From positions 1-40,193 of the forward strand of contig NZ_JABFFR010000048.1 in assembly GCF_013423485.1 (NCBI RefSeq): DNA of 40,193 bases, in the 5' to 3' direction. The notes beneath the pieces were generated by a model, which saw only the letters and a program-made list of their open reading frames with translations, was not told where the DNA came from and ran no database searches. Shown in pieces: positions 8,644 through 15,892 of the stretch. Within the stretch, counting starts at the first letter, position 1, and every line of letters starts with the position of its first letter. Both the position numbers and the translations under genes were made by a program. Origin of the DNA: Azospirillum oleiclasticum. GTDB lineage: Bacteria; Pseudomonadota; Alphaproteobacteria; Azospirillales; Azospirillaceae.

Positions 8644-8673
8644 CCAGTCAGCAGCCAGCCTCAACACAGTGAC

Positions 8674-8703
8674 ATGTTAGTCTGCGCAAAAAGCGATTGC
8701 AAT
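8674..8703 (-). promoter_or_regulatory. Candidate sigma-70-type promoter for the minus-strand catabolic operon
   Basis: On the minus strand TTGCAA (8703-8698) is followed after 18 bp by TAACAT (8679-8674). This is a plausible housekeeping promoter about 110 bp upstream of the GTG start at 8562. The -35 hexamer is self-complementary and is shared with the plus-strand candidate. It lies in a near-palindrome GCGATTGCAATACGC at 8693-8707. There is no experimental support. Confidence 0.35.
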
Positions 8704-8724
8704 ACGCTCCATGCGGACGATAAT
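8698..8724 (+). promoter_or_regulatory. Candidate promoter for the second TRAP operon
   Basis: TTGCAA (8698-8703) is followed after 15 bp by GATAAT (8719-8724), about 90 bp upstream of the dctP start at 8814. The spacing is short, so an activator or a slightly different register is possible. The same hexamer serves as the -35 of the opposite candidate promoter. Confidence 0.3.
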
Positions 8725-8813
8725 TGCCGCCGCCCACACACCCGCCTGTCCTCCCCGGTACGCAAGACGCGCCGGCCCGGGGACGGCGAATGACAAAATG
8801 GAGGAATCACGTC

Positions 8814-9815
8814 ATGTCCCTGACGCGTCGCGCGTTGCTGGCCGCCACCGCGGCCATCGGTGTCACCGCCTTTGGTTTCGCCGCCCCCGCTTTTGCTGCA
8901 GCGCAAAAAATCCGCATTTCCAGCCCGGCGGTCGAAAGCGACTGGCACGCGAAGATGCTGACCGTCTTCAAGGAGGACCTGGAGAAGTCGGCCCCCGGCC
9001 AGTTCGAGGTGGAGATCCACCTGAACGGCACGCTGTTCAAGCAGGGGACCGAGCCGCCGGCCATGCAGCGCGGCAACCTGGACATGGCGATGATCTCCGC
9101 CCAGGACATCGCCAAGCAGATCCCGGCCTGGTCGGTGTTCACCGCCGGCTACCTGATCCGTGACCCGGACCACCAGAACAAGGTGTTCGACGGCGAGATC
9201 GGGAAGGAATTCTACAAGCTGGTCGAGGACCAGATGGGCATCAAGGTGCTCACCGTCGGCTACCTTGGCACACGGCAGCTCAACCTGCGCGGCAAGAAGA
9301 AGATCGAGACGCCGGCCGACCTCGCCGGGATCAAGCTGCGCATGCCGGGGTCCGAGGCGTGGCAGTTCCTGGGGGCCGCACTGGGTGCGGCACCGACGCC
9401 GATGGCCTTCGGCGAGGTCTACACGGCCTTGCAGTCCGGCGCCATCGACGGGCAGGACAACCCGCTGCCCAGCGACAAGGCCGCCAAGTTCTACGAGGTG
9501 ACCAACCAGATCGTCCTCACCGACCATCTCGTGGACGCCATCTTCCTGTCCATGTCCGGCCGCACCTGGGCCAAGCTGTCGGCCGAGCAGCAGCAGAAGG
9601 TGCTGGCCGCCGCGAAGAAGGCGCGCGACTACAACAACGAGAACCGCATCAAGGACGAGGCGGAGCTGGTGACCTTCTTCAAGCAGCAGGGACTCGACGT
9701 CTACAAGCCGGACGTGGACGCCTTCCGCAAGCGGGTGCAGGCGGAGTACCTGAAGAGCCCGTTCGCCAAGGACTGGCCCGCCGGCATCGTCGATCGCGTC
9801 AACGCCGTGAAGTGA
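8814..9815 (+). CDS. dctP: TRAP transporter periplasmic solute-binding protein (DctP), second system
   Basis: A 333-residue DctP protein. The start MSLTRRALLAATAA is chosen because GGAGG (8800-8804) precedes this ATG by 9 bp and the protein then opens with a clear export signal (residues 1-29, ending AAPAFAAA). Earlier in-frame ATGs give no signal peptide. The ligand Arg sits in GIKLRMP (Arg176), followed by PTPMAFGEVYTALQSGAIDG. It is the first gene of a dctPQM operon transcribed away from the minus-strand catabolic operon. The substrate is presumably a carboxylate. The nearby tarD makes a tartrate-like acid a reasonable guess, but no more than that. Confidence 0.93.
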   Translation: MSLTRRALLAATAAIGVTAFGFAAPAFAAAQKIRISSPAVESDWHAKMLTVFKEDLEKSAPGQFEVEIHLNGTLFKQGTEPPAMQRGNLDMAMISAQDIAKQIPAWSVFTAGYLIRDPDHQNKVFDGEIGKEFYKLVEDQMGIKVLTVGYLGTRQLNLRGKKKIETPADLAGIKLRMPGSEAWQFLGAALGAAPTPMAFGEVYTALQSGAIDGQDNPLPSDKAAKFYEVTNQIVLTDHLVDAIFLSMSGRTWAKLSAEQQQKVLAAAKKARDYNNENRIKDEAELVTFFKQQGLDVYKPDVDAFRKRVQAEYLKSPFAKDWPAGIVDRVNAVK

Positions 9816-9829
9816 CGGAGCGTTAAACC

Positions 9830-10342
9830 GTGGCCGGCCTCCTCCCCTGGCTGCGGCGGGGGGCCGAACTGGTGACGATCGCGCTGTTCGTCACCATGTT
9901 CGGCCTGTTCCTGCTGCAAATCTTCACGCGCTATGTGCTGGGTGTCCCGCTGGGATGGACGGTCGAGGCCTGCGTGATCTGCTACATCTGGATCGTCTTC
10001 TGGACCTCGGCCTTCCTGGTGCGGGAACGCGACCATGTGGCCTTCACCATCCTCTACGACCATGCGGGGCCGGGGGTGCGCCGGGTCTACGCGCTGATCG
10101 GCGCGGGGGCCATCGGGCTGGCCTTCGTCGCCGGGCTGCCGGGGGCGGTGGACTATGTGACCTTCATGAAGATCGAGTCGACGCCGGTCACCCGCATCCG
10201 CTTCGATTACGTCTATTCCGTCTGGGTCCTGTTCATGGCGGCGGTCGCCGTGCGCGCCGCGCTGGAGATCGCGCGGCTGCTCGGCCGGCGCTGGCGCGAC
10301 GAGGTGGCGGACGAGCAGGCCCCCGATGGAGGGCCGGCATGA
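9830..10342 (+). CDS. dctQ: TRAP transporter small permease (DctQ), second system
   Basis: A 170-residue four-helix membrane subunit starting at GTG, with GGAGCGTTAAACC just upstream, 14 bp after dctP. The DctQ pattern W-x-x-E-x-x-x-x-x-Y-x-W is visible in GWTVEACVICYIWIVFW. The hydrophilic C-terminal tail (RRWRDEVADEQAPDGG) should be cytoplasmic. Its stop overlaps the dctM start by 4 bp (ATGA), which indicates translational coupling. Confidence 0.92.
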   Translation: MAGLLPWLRRGAELVTIALFVTMFGLFLLQIFTRYVLGVPLGWTVEACVICYIWIVFWTSAFLVRERDHVAFTILYDHAGPGVRRVYALIGAGAIGLAFVAGLPGAVDYVTFMKIESTPVTRIRFDYVYSVWVLFMAAVAVRAALEIARLLGRRWRDEVADEQAPDGGPA

Positions 10343-11634
10343 GCACGGCCTTCCTCCTCAGCCTCGGCGGCTTCCTGCTGCTGTCGGCGGTGCGCGTGCC
10401 GATCAGCTTCGCCATGTTCGCCGGCGCCATCCTTTACCTGTTCGTCACCGGGCAGGATGTCGGGCTGGTGGCCGAGCAGAGCCTGAACGGGCTGTTCGAT
10501 GGCTTCGTGCTGCTGTCGGTGCCGCTGTTCATCATAGCCGCCAGCTTCATGAACGCCGGCACGGTCAGCGACCGGCTGCTGGCCTTCTGCCAGGCGCTGG
10601 TCGGCCGCTTCAAGGGCGGGCTGGGCCACGTCAACGTGGTGGCGAGCATCATCTTCGCGGGCATGTCGGGATCGGCCATCGCCGACGCGGCGGGCATCGG
10701 CAAGGTGATCATCGACATGATGCGCCGCAACAACCGCTACCCGGCGGGCTACGCGGCGGCGATCACGGCGGCGTCCAGCGTCATCGGGCCGATCATCCCG
10801 CCGTCGATCCCGATGGTGCTCTACGCGCTCGTGTCGGACACCTCCATCGGCTACCTGTTCCTGGGCGGGGTGGTGCCGGGGCTCCTGCTCGGCGTGGTGC
10901 TGATGATCTACAACGGCTGGGCCGCCAGCCGCCGGCACTTCCCGGTGGACGAGGTGGTGCCGCTCGCCGAGCTGCCGAAGCGCACCGTCAACGCGCTGCC
11001 GCCGCTGCTGCTGCCGGTGATCCTTCTGGGCGGCATCTATGGCGGGGCGACGACTCCGACGGAGGCCGCGTCCGTCGCCGCCTTCTACGCGCTGGTGCTG
11101 GCCGCCGTCGTCTACCGAGCGCTCAGCCTGCGCGCCTTCGGTGAATTGGTGCTGGACGCCAGCCGCTCCACCGCGGTGGTCGGGCTGATCATCGCCTCGG
11201 CGCTGGTCTTCAACTACATCGTCGCCAGCGAGAACATCCCCGGCCTGGTGGCCGCCAGCCTGAAGGGGCTGGACATCCACCCCGTGCTGTTCCTGCTGCT
11301 GATCAACCTGCTGTTCCTGGCGCTGGGCTGCCTGTTCGACGCCACCACCCTGCTGCTGATCGTCATTCCGCTGTTCCTGCCGACGGCGCGCGAGCTGGGC
11401 ATCGACCTCGTGCATTTCGGGGTGGTCATGGTGGTCAACATCATGATCGGGCTGATCACCCCACCCTACGGCGTGCTGCTGTTCGTGATCAGCGGCGTCT
11501 GCAAGATCCCGCTGGGATCCATCATCCGCGAGATCTGGCCCTTCATCGGCGTGCTGATCGTGGCGCTGCTGCTGATGGTGCTGTTCCCGCAGATCGTGCT
11601 GTGGCTGCCGCAGCAGTTCGGGTACCGGGGGTGA
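10339..11634 (+). CDS. dctM: TRAP transporter large permease (DctM), second system
   Basis: A 431-residue polytopic carrier. The start MSTAFLLSLGGFLLL overlaps the dctQ stop and begins at the first helix. The family segments SIIFAGMSGSAIADAAGIG, GPIIPPSIPMVLYAL and LITPPYGVLLFVI are all present. It completes the second TRAP system. Downstream lies a REP-type region with a T-run that probably ends transcription before the convergent tarD. Confidence 0.93.
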   Translation: MSTAFLLSLGGFLLLSAVRVPISFAMFAGAILYLFVTGQDVGLVAEQSLNGLFDGFVLLSVPLFIIAASFMNAGTVSDRLLAFCQALVGRFKGGLGHVNVVASIIFAGMSGSAIADAAGIGKVIIDMMRRNNRYPAGYAAAITAASSVIGPIIPPSIPMVLYALVSDTSIGYLFLGGVVPGLLLGVVLMIYNGWAASRRHFPVDEVVPLAELPKRTVNALPPLLLPVILLGGIYGGATTPTEAASVAAFYALVLAAVVYRALSLRAFGELVLDASRSTAVVGLIIASALVFNYIVASENIPGLVAASLKGLDIHPVLFLLLINLLFLALGCLFDATTLLLIVIPLFLPTARELGIDLVHFGVVMVVNIMIGLITPPYGVLLFVISGVCKIPLGSIIREIWPFIGVLIVALLLMVLFPQIVLWLPQQFGYRG

Positions 11635-11644
11635 TCCTATAAAG

Positions 11645-11797
11645 CCCTCTCCCCACCGGGGAGAGGGTTGGGTGAGGGGCCAACGCGGCCACCGGTTTGC
11701 ACCCGAGGACACGGAGTCTTTTCCGGTCCTGACGGGCCGCAACGCCCCCTCACCCGGCCCTTCGGGCCACCCTCTCCCCGGGGGAGAGAGGGTTTTT
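11645..11797. repeat. REP-like inverted pair and probable terminator between dctM and tarD
   Basis: A perfect hairpin, CCCTCTCCCC-ACC-GGGGAGAGGG, lies at 11645-11667. A second, inverted copy of the same kind of element lies at about 11745-11792, containing GGCCC-TTC-GGGCC at 11756-11768 and CTCTCCCC/GGGGAGAG at 11772-11788. The second copy ends in TTTTT at 11793-11797 on the plus strand, so it can act as an intrinsic terminator for dctM. The layout resembles the repeat at 5822-5970 but the loop sequences differ. Confidence 0.75.
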
Positions 11798-11799
11798 CC

Positions 11800-12969
11800 C
11801 TACCCCGCCAGCGCCTTCATCTCCCTGTACAGATCCGCCTTGCCCTCGAAGCCGATGCCGGGCAGCTCGGGCATGGTGATGTGGCCGTCCACCACCCGCA
11901 CGCCGTCGGGGAAGCCGCCGTAGGGCTGGAACAGGTCGGGGTAGCTCTCGTTGCCGCCCAGCCCGAGGCCGGCGGCGATGTTCAAGGACATCTGGTGGCC
12001 GCCGTGCGGGATGCAGCGCCGCGGCGACCAGCCATGAGCCTTCAGGACGTCGAGCGTCCGCAGATACTCGCAGAGACCGTAGGACAGGGCGCAGTCGAAC
12101 TGCAGCCAATCACGGTCCGGCCGCATGCCGCCGTAGCGGATCAGGTTGCGGGCGTCCTGATGGCTGAACAGGTTCTCCCCCGTCGCCATCGGCCCCGGAT
12201 AGAACGCCGCCAGCGCCGCCTGGAGCTGGTAGTCGAGCGGGTCGCCCGCCTCCTCGTACCAGAAGAGCGGGTAGTCGCGGAGCATCCTGGCGTAGGCGAT
12301 GGCCGTCTCCAGGTCGAAGCGGCCGTTGGCGTCCACGGCGAGTTGCGCCTGTGACCCGATTTCCGCCAGCACCGCCTCGATCCGCTCCCGGTCCTCGGTG
12401 ATGGTGGCGCCGCCGATCTTCATCTTCACGACCGTGTAGCCGCGGTCGAGATAGCCGCGCATCTCGGCCTTGAGCGCCCCCAGATCCTTGCCGGGATAAT
12501 AATAGCCGCCGGCGGCGTAGACGAAGACGCGCGGATCGGCCTGCACCCCGTGGCGCCCGGCGAGCAGGCGGAACAGCGGCTTGCCGGCGATCTTCGCCAC
12601 CGCGTCCCACACCGCCATGTCGATGGTGCCGACCGCCACCGACCGCTCGCCATGGCCGCCCGGCTTCTCGTTGGTCATCAGCGTGGCCCAGACGCGGTCG
12701 GGGTCGAGGTTGTCACCGGCGGCGTCCATCAGGGACGCCGGATCGGCCTCCAGGATGCGCGGCGCGAAGCGCTCGCGGATCAGCCCGCCCTGGCCGTAGC
12801 GGCCGTTGGAATTGAAGCCGTAGCCGACCACCGGCCGGCCGTCGCGCACGACGTCCGTCACCACGGCGACCAGGCTGGTCGTCATCTTCGAGAAGTCGAT
12901 GTAGGCGTTGCGGATGGGCGACGCGATGGGCTTGGTGACCTCGCGGACATCCACGATGCGGATCGGCAT
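11800..12969 (-). CDS. tarD: D(-)-tartrate dehydratase, enolase superfamily
   Basis: A 389-residue member of the enolase superfamily, the same length as the characterised Bradyrhizobium D-tartrate dehydratase, which it closely resembles as I remember that sequence. The enzyme removes water from D-tartrate to give oxaloacetate, using Mg2+. The numbering of known active-site residues is kept: KMK with Lys182 and Lys184, metal ligands Asp213, Glu239 and Glu265, and the His322 general base with Asp292. The N-terminal specificity segment SPIRNAYIDFSKM (17-29) also matches. The gene is single, convergent with the TRAP operon and divergent from nifH. A uniform set of active-site residues makes this the most specific enzymatic call in the catabolic half. 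Confidence 0.92.
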   Translation of the reverse strand: MPIRIVDVREVTKPIASPIRNAYIDFSKMTTSLVAVVTDVVRDGRPVVGYGFNSNGRYGQGGLIRERFAPRILEADPASLMDAAGDNLDPDRVWATLMTNEKPGGHGERSVAVGTIDMAVWDAVAKIAGKPLFRLLAGRHGVQADPRVFVYAAGGYYYPGKDLGALKAEMRGYLDRGYTVVKMKIGGATITEDRERIEAVLAEIGSQAQLAVDANGRFDLETAIAYARMLRDYPLFWYEEAGDPLDYQLQAALAAFYPGPMATGENLFSHQDARNLIRYGGMRPDRDWLQFDCALSYGLCEYLRTLDVLKAHGWSPRRCIPHGGHQMSLNIAAGLGLGGNESYPDLFQPYGGFPDGVRVVDGHITMPELPGIGFEGKADLYREMKALAG

Positions 12970-13146
12970 GGGGCAGGCTTTCCGGTGACGGCGGGGGCGG
13001 ACGGACCCGCCCCGCGGGACCGTGTCAGGTTCCGCACACGGCGTGTCGACGTCAACGCACGGCGGTGCCGGGGCGCGGTTGCGCGAAGGTCATGACGGGC
13101 GTGGGCGCGGCTGTTCCGGGGGCTGTGCGGGAACCCGACAAAGACC

Positions 13147-13172
13147 CGACAAAGAATCCGGTCTTTGTCGGC
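13147..13172. promoter_or_regulatory. 10-bp inverted repeat next to the NifA sites
   Basis: CCGACAAAGA (13147-13156) and TCTTTGTCGG (13163-13172) form a perfect inverted repeat with a 6-bp centre. A further partial copy of the left arm (CCCGACAAAAGA) lies just upstream, from 13134. The right arm supplies the TGT of the first NifA half-site. It may be an additional operator in the tarD-nifH divergent region. The protein that would bind it is unknown. Confidence 0.5.
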
Positions 13173-13191
13173 TATGTCACAACCCCGACAG
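13167..13191 (+). promoter_or_regulatory. Two overlapping NifA upstream activator sites
   Basis: TGT-N10-ACA occurs twice in overlapping form, at 13167-13182 and 13176-13191. This is the NifA binding consensus. The sites sit about 60-80 bp upstream of the -24 element, the normal distance for an enhancer-bound activator contacting sigma-54 polymerase through a DNA loop. They predict nifHDK induction by NifA under nitrogen limitation and low oxygen. Confidence 0.88.
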
Positions 13192-13219
13192 GACCCCGGC
13201 AGCGAGTACAATCAAGTAA

Positions 13220-13232
13220 AATCAATTACTTA
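13220..13232 (+). promoter_or_regulatory. IHF binding site in the nifH promoter
   Basis: AATCAATTACTTA matches the IHF consensus WATCAANNNNTTR at every defined position. It lies in a short AT-rich island between the NifA sites and the -24/-12 promoter, where an IHF bend is expected to help NifA reach the polymerase. Confidence 0.75.
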
Positions 13233-13248
13233 CTGGAAATCCGACATC

Positions 13249-13264
13249 TGGCACGGGGTGTGCA
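13249..13264 (+). promoter_or_regulatory. Sigma-54 (-24/-12) promoter of nifHDK
   Basis: TGGCACGGGGTGTGCA carries the invariant GG and GC with exactly 10 bp between them. It closely fits the TGGCAC-N5-TTGCA consensus (GTGCA replaces TTGCA). The transcript should begin about 12 bp further on, near 13275, leaving a leader of roughly 85 nt before the nifH ATG. The rest of the 390-bp tarD-nifH gap holds the NifA and IHF sites listed here, and nothing else was recognised. Confidence 0.93.
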
Positions 13265-13359
13265 TTCATGGGATGGCACGCGGCGGAGACCCAACGGGAA
13301 GCCGGTCGCCACAGGATTGAAGAGCAAGGCACGCACCCCAGCAAAGGAGCACGAGGACC

Positions 13360-14256
13360 ATGAGCCTGCGCCAGATCGCGTTTTACGGTAAGGGCGGTAT
13401 CGGCAAGTCGACGACCTCCCAGAACACCCTCGCCGCCCTGGTCGACCTCGGTCAGAAGATCCTGATCGTCGGCTGCGACCCGAAGGCCGACTCGACCCGC
13501 CTGATCCTGCACGCCAAGGCCCAGGACACCGTGCTGCACCTCGCCGCCGAGGCCGGCTCGGTCGAGGACCTGGAGCTCGAGGACGTCCTGAAGATCGGCT
13601 ACAAGGGCATCAAGTGCGTCGAGTCCGGCGGTCCGGAGCCGGGGGTCGGCTGCGCCGGCCGCGGCGTCATCACCTCGATCAACTTCCTGGAAGAGAACGG
13701 CGCCTACGAGGACGTGGACTACGTGTCCTACGACGTGCTGGGCGACGTGGTGTGCGGCGGCTTCGCGATGCCGATCCGCGAGAACAAGGCCCAGGAAATC
13801 TACATCGTCATGTCCGGCGAGATGATGGCGCTCTACGCCGCCAACAACATCGCCAAGGGCATCCTGAAGTACGCCAACAGCGGCGGCGTGCGCCTGGGCG
13901 GGCTGATCTGCAACGAGCGGCAGACCGACAAGGAGCTGGACCTCGCCGAGGCTCTGGCGAAGCGTCTGGGCTCGCAGCTCATCCACTTCGTGCCGCGCGA
14001 CAACATCGTGCAGCACGCCGAGCTGCGCCGCATGACCGTCATCGAGTACGCGCCTGAGAGCAAGCAGGCCGAGGAGTACCGCCAGCTCGCCTCGAAGATC
14101 CATGCCAACAAGGGCAAGGGCACCATCCCGACCCCGATCACCATGGAAGAGCTGGAAGAGATGCTGATGGACTTCGGCATCATGAAGACCGAGGAGCAGC
14201 AGCTCGCCGAGCTGGCCGCCAAGGAAGCCGCCAAGGCCGCCGCGGCGGGCGCCTGA
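13360..14256 (+). CDS. nifH: Nitrogenase iron protein (dinitrogenase reductase)
   Basis: A 298-residue homodimeric Fe protein that passes electrons to the NifDK protein with ATP hydrolysis. The P-loop GKGGIGKS (10-17), switch Asp residues (DPKADST, 40-46) and the bridging [4Fe-4S] ligands Cys98 and Cys132 are all present. Arg101, in GCAGRGV, is the residue that DraT ADP-ribosylates in Azospirillum and Rhodospirillum. The C-terminus ends in an Ala/Glu/Lys-rich tail, as in Azospirillum. AAAGGAG precedes the ATG. It is the first gene of nifHDK, under a sigma-54/NifA promoter. Confidence 0.98.
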   Translation: MSLRQIAFYGKGGIGKSTTSQNTLAALVDLGQKILIVGCDPKADSTRLILHAKAQDTVLHLAAEAGSVEDLELEDVLKIGYKGIKCVESGGPEPGVGCAGRGVITSINFLEENGAYEDVDYVSYDVLGDVVCGGFAMPIRENKAQEIYIVMSGEMMALYAANNIAKGILKYANSGGVRLGGLICNERQTDKELDLAEALAKRLGSQLIHFVPRDNIVQHAELRRMTVIEYAPESKQAEEYRQLASKIHANKGKGTIPTPITMEELEEMLMDFGIMKTEEQQLAELAAKEAAKAAAAGA

Positions 14257-14331
14257 TCCAAGGGGCGCGCACCCCGCCTCCAACCAGCGGTCCCGGGGGC
14301 GGGGACTTCTTGCCACTGGCCCATACCCCGG

Positions 14332-14359
14332 CCCTGCCCCGCGCCCGTGCGGGGTAGGG
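14332..14359 (+). terminator. Hairpin in the nifH-nifD gap (processing or partial termination)
   Basis: CCCTGCCCCGC (14332-14342) pairs with GCGGGGTAGGG (14349-14359) over 11 bp including one G-U, closing a 6-nt loop. There is no U-run, so full termination is unlikely. A stable hairpin at the 3' end of the nifH section is a common way to keep nifH mRNA more abundant than nifDK. The 164-bp gap holds no other recognised element. Confidence 0.6.
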
Positions 14360-14420
14360 AGGGTGGGGCTCGGTCTCGCGCTGTAGGGGCGCGATAAGGA
14401 AAGCAGGAGCACCAGAAGCC

Positions 14421-15860
14421 ATGAGCCTCTCCGTCAACCAGGGCGTCGACCTCAAGGGTCTCGTCGATTCCGTCCTCGAAGCCTATCCCGACAAGTCGCG
14501 CAAGCGCCGCGCCAAGCACCTGAACGTGCTCGAGGCCGAGGCCAAGGACTGCGGCGTCAAGTCGAACATCAAGTCGATCCCCGGCGTCATGACCATCCGT
14601 GGCTGCGCCTACGCCGGTTCCAAGGGCGTGGTGTGGGGTCCGATCAAGGACATGATCCACATCTCCCACGGGCCGGTCGGCTGCGGCTACTACTCGTGGT
14701 CGGGCCGTCGCAACTACTACATCGGCGACACCGGCGTGGACAGCTGGGGCACGATGCACTTCACCTCGGACTTCCAGGAGAAGGACATCGTCTTCGGCGG
14801 CGACAAGAAGCTGCACAAGGTGATCGAGGAGATCAACGAGCTGTTCCCGCTCGTGAAGGGCATCTCCATCCAGTCCGAGTGCCCGATCGGCCTGATCGGC
14901 GACGACATCGAGGCGGTCGCCCGCGCCAAGGCGACGGAGATCGGCAAGCCGGTCATCCCCGTGCGCTGCGAGGGTTTCCGCGGCGTGTCCCAGTCGCTGG
15001 GCCACCACATCGCCAACGACACCATCCGCGACTGGATCTTCGAGAAGACCGAGCCGGTTCCGGGCTTCGAGTCCACGCCCTATGACGTGACGATCATCGG
15101 CGACTACAACATCGGCGGCGACGCCTGGTCGAGCCGCATCCTGCTGGAGGAGATCGGCCTGCGCGTGATCGCCCAGTGGTCGGGCGACGGCACCCTGGCC
15201 GAGCTGGAGAACACCCCCAAGGCCAAGGTCAACCTGATCCACTGCTACCGCTCGATGAACTACATCGCGCGCCACATGGAAGAGAAGTTCGGTATTCCGT
15301 GGATGGAGTACAACTTCTTCGGCCCCTCGCAGATCGCCGAGTCCCTGCGCAAGATCGCCGCTCTCTTCGATGACAAGATCAAGGAGAACGCGGAGAAGGT
15401 CATCGCCAAGTACCAGCCGCTGGTCGATGCCGTCATCGCCAAGTACAAGCCGCGGCTGGAAGGCAAGAAGGTCATGATCTACGTCGGCGGGCTCCGGCCG
15501 CGCCACGTGGTGGACGCCTACCACGACCTCGCCATGGAAGTGGTCGGCACCGGTTACGAGTTCGCGCACAACGACGACTACCAGCGCACCCCGCACTATG
15601 TGAAGGAAGGCACGCTCATCTATGACGACGTGACCGCCTTCGAGCTGGAGAAGTTCGTCGAGGCGATCCGCCCGGATCTGGTCGCGTCGGGCATCAAGGA
15701 GAAGTACGTGTTCCAGAAGATGGGCCTGCCCTTCCGGCAGATGCACAGCTGGGACTACTCCGGCCCGTACCACGGCTATGACGGCTTCGCCATCTTCGCC
15801 CGTGACATGGACATGGCGATCAACAACCCGGTTTGGGGCCTGACCAAGGCTCCGTTCTGA
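14421..15860 (+). CDS. nifD: Nitrogenase molybdenum-iron protein alpha chain
   Basis: A 479-residue alpha subunit of the MoFe protein, which holds FeMo-cofactor and shares the P-cluster with NifK. Residue positions match the classical enzyme: P-cluster ligands Cys62, Cys88 and Cys154, FeMo-co ligands Cys275 (HCYRS) and His442 (MHSW), and the active-site Gln191 and His195. These show a molybdenum rather than vanadium or iron-only nitrogenase. AGGAG lies upstream of the ATG. It is the second gene of the operon. Confidence 0.98.
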   Translation: MSLSVNQGVDLKGLVDSVLEAYPDKSRKRRAKHLNVLEAEAKDCGVKSNIKSIPGVMTIRGCAYAGSKGVVWGPIKDMIHISHGPVGCGYYSWSGRRNYYIGDTGVDSWGTMHFTSDFQEKDIVFGGDKKLHKVIEEINELFPLVKGISIQSECPIGLIGDDIEAVARAKATEIGKPVIPVRCEGFRGVSQSLGHHIANDTIRDWIFEKTEPVPGFESTPYDVTIIGDYNIGGDAWSSRILLEEIGLRVIAQWSGDGTLAELENTPKAKVNLIHCYRSMNYIARHMEEKFGIPWMEYNFFGPSQIAESLRKIAALFDDKIKENAEKVIAKYQPLVDAVIAKYKPRLEGKKVMIYVGGLRPRHVVDAYHDLAMEVVGTGYEFAHNDDYQRTPHYVKEGTLIYDDVTAFELEKFVEAIRPDLVASGIKEKYVFQKMGLPFRQMHSWDYSGPYHGYDGFAIFARDMDMAINNPVWGLTKAPF

Positions 15861-15892
15861 TCGGCTGCCCCTGGGCGAGAGGAGAATAGACG

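Noticed and set aside
8563..8667. A longer N-terminus for the DapA-like protein from an upstream ATG
   Set aside because: The extension translates the tandem repeats. The GTG at 8562 has a strong ribosome binding site and matches the family's start.
13124..13140. A third NifA-like site, TGT...ACA, upstream of the two accepted ones
   Set aside because: The spacer is 11 bp instead of 10, so the half-sites would be out of phase.
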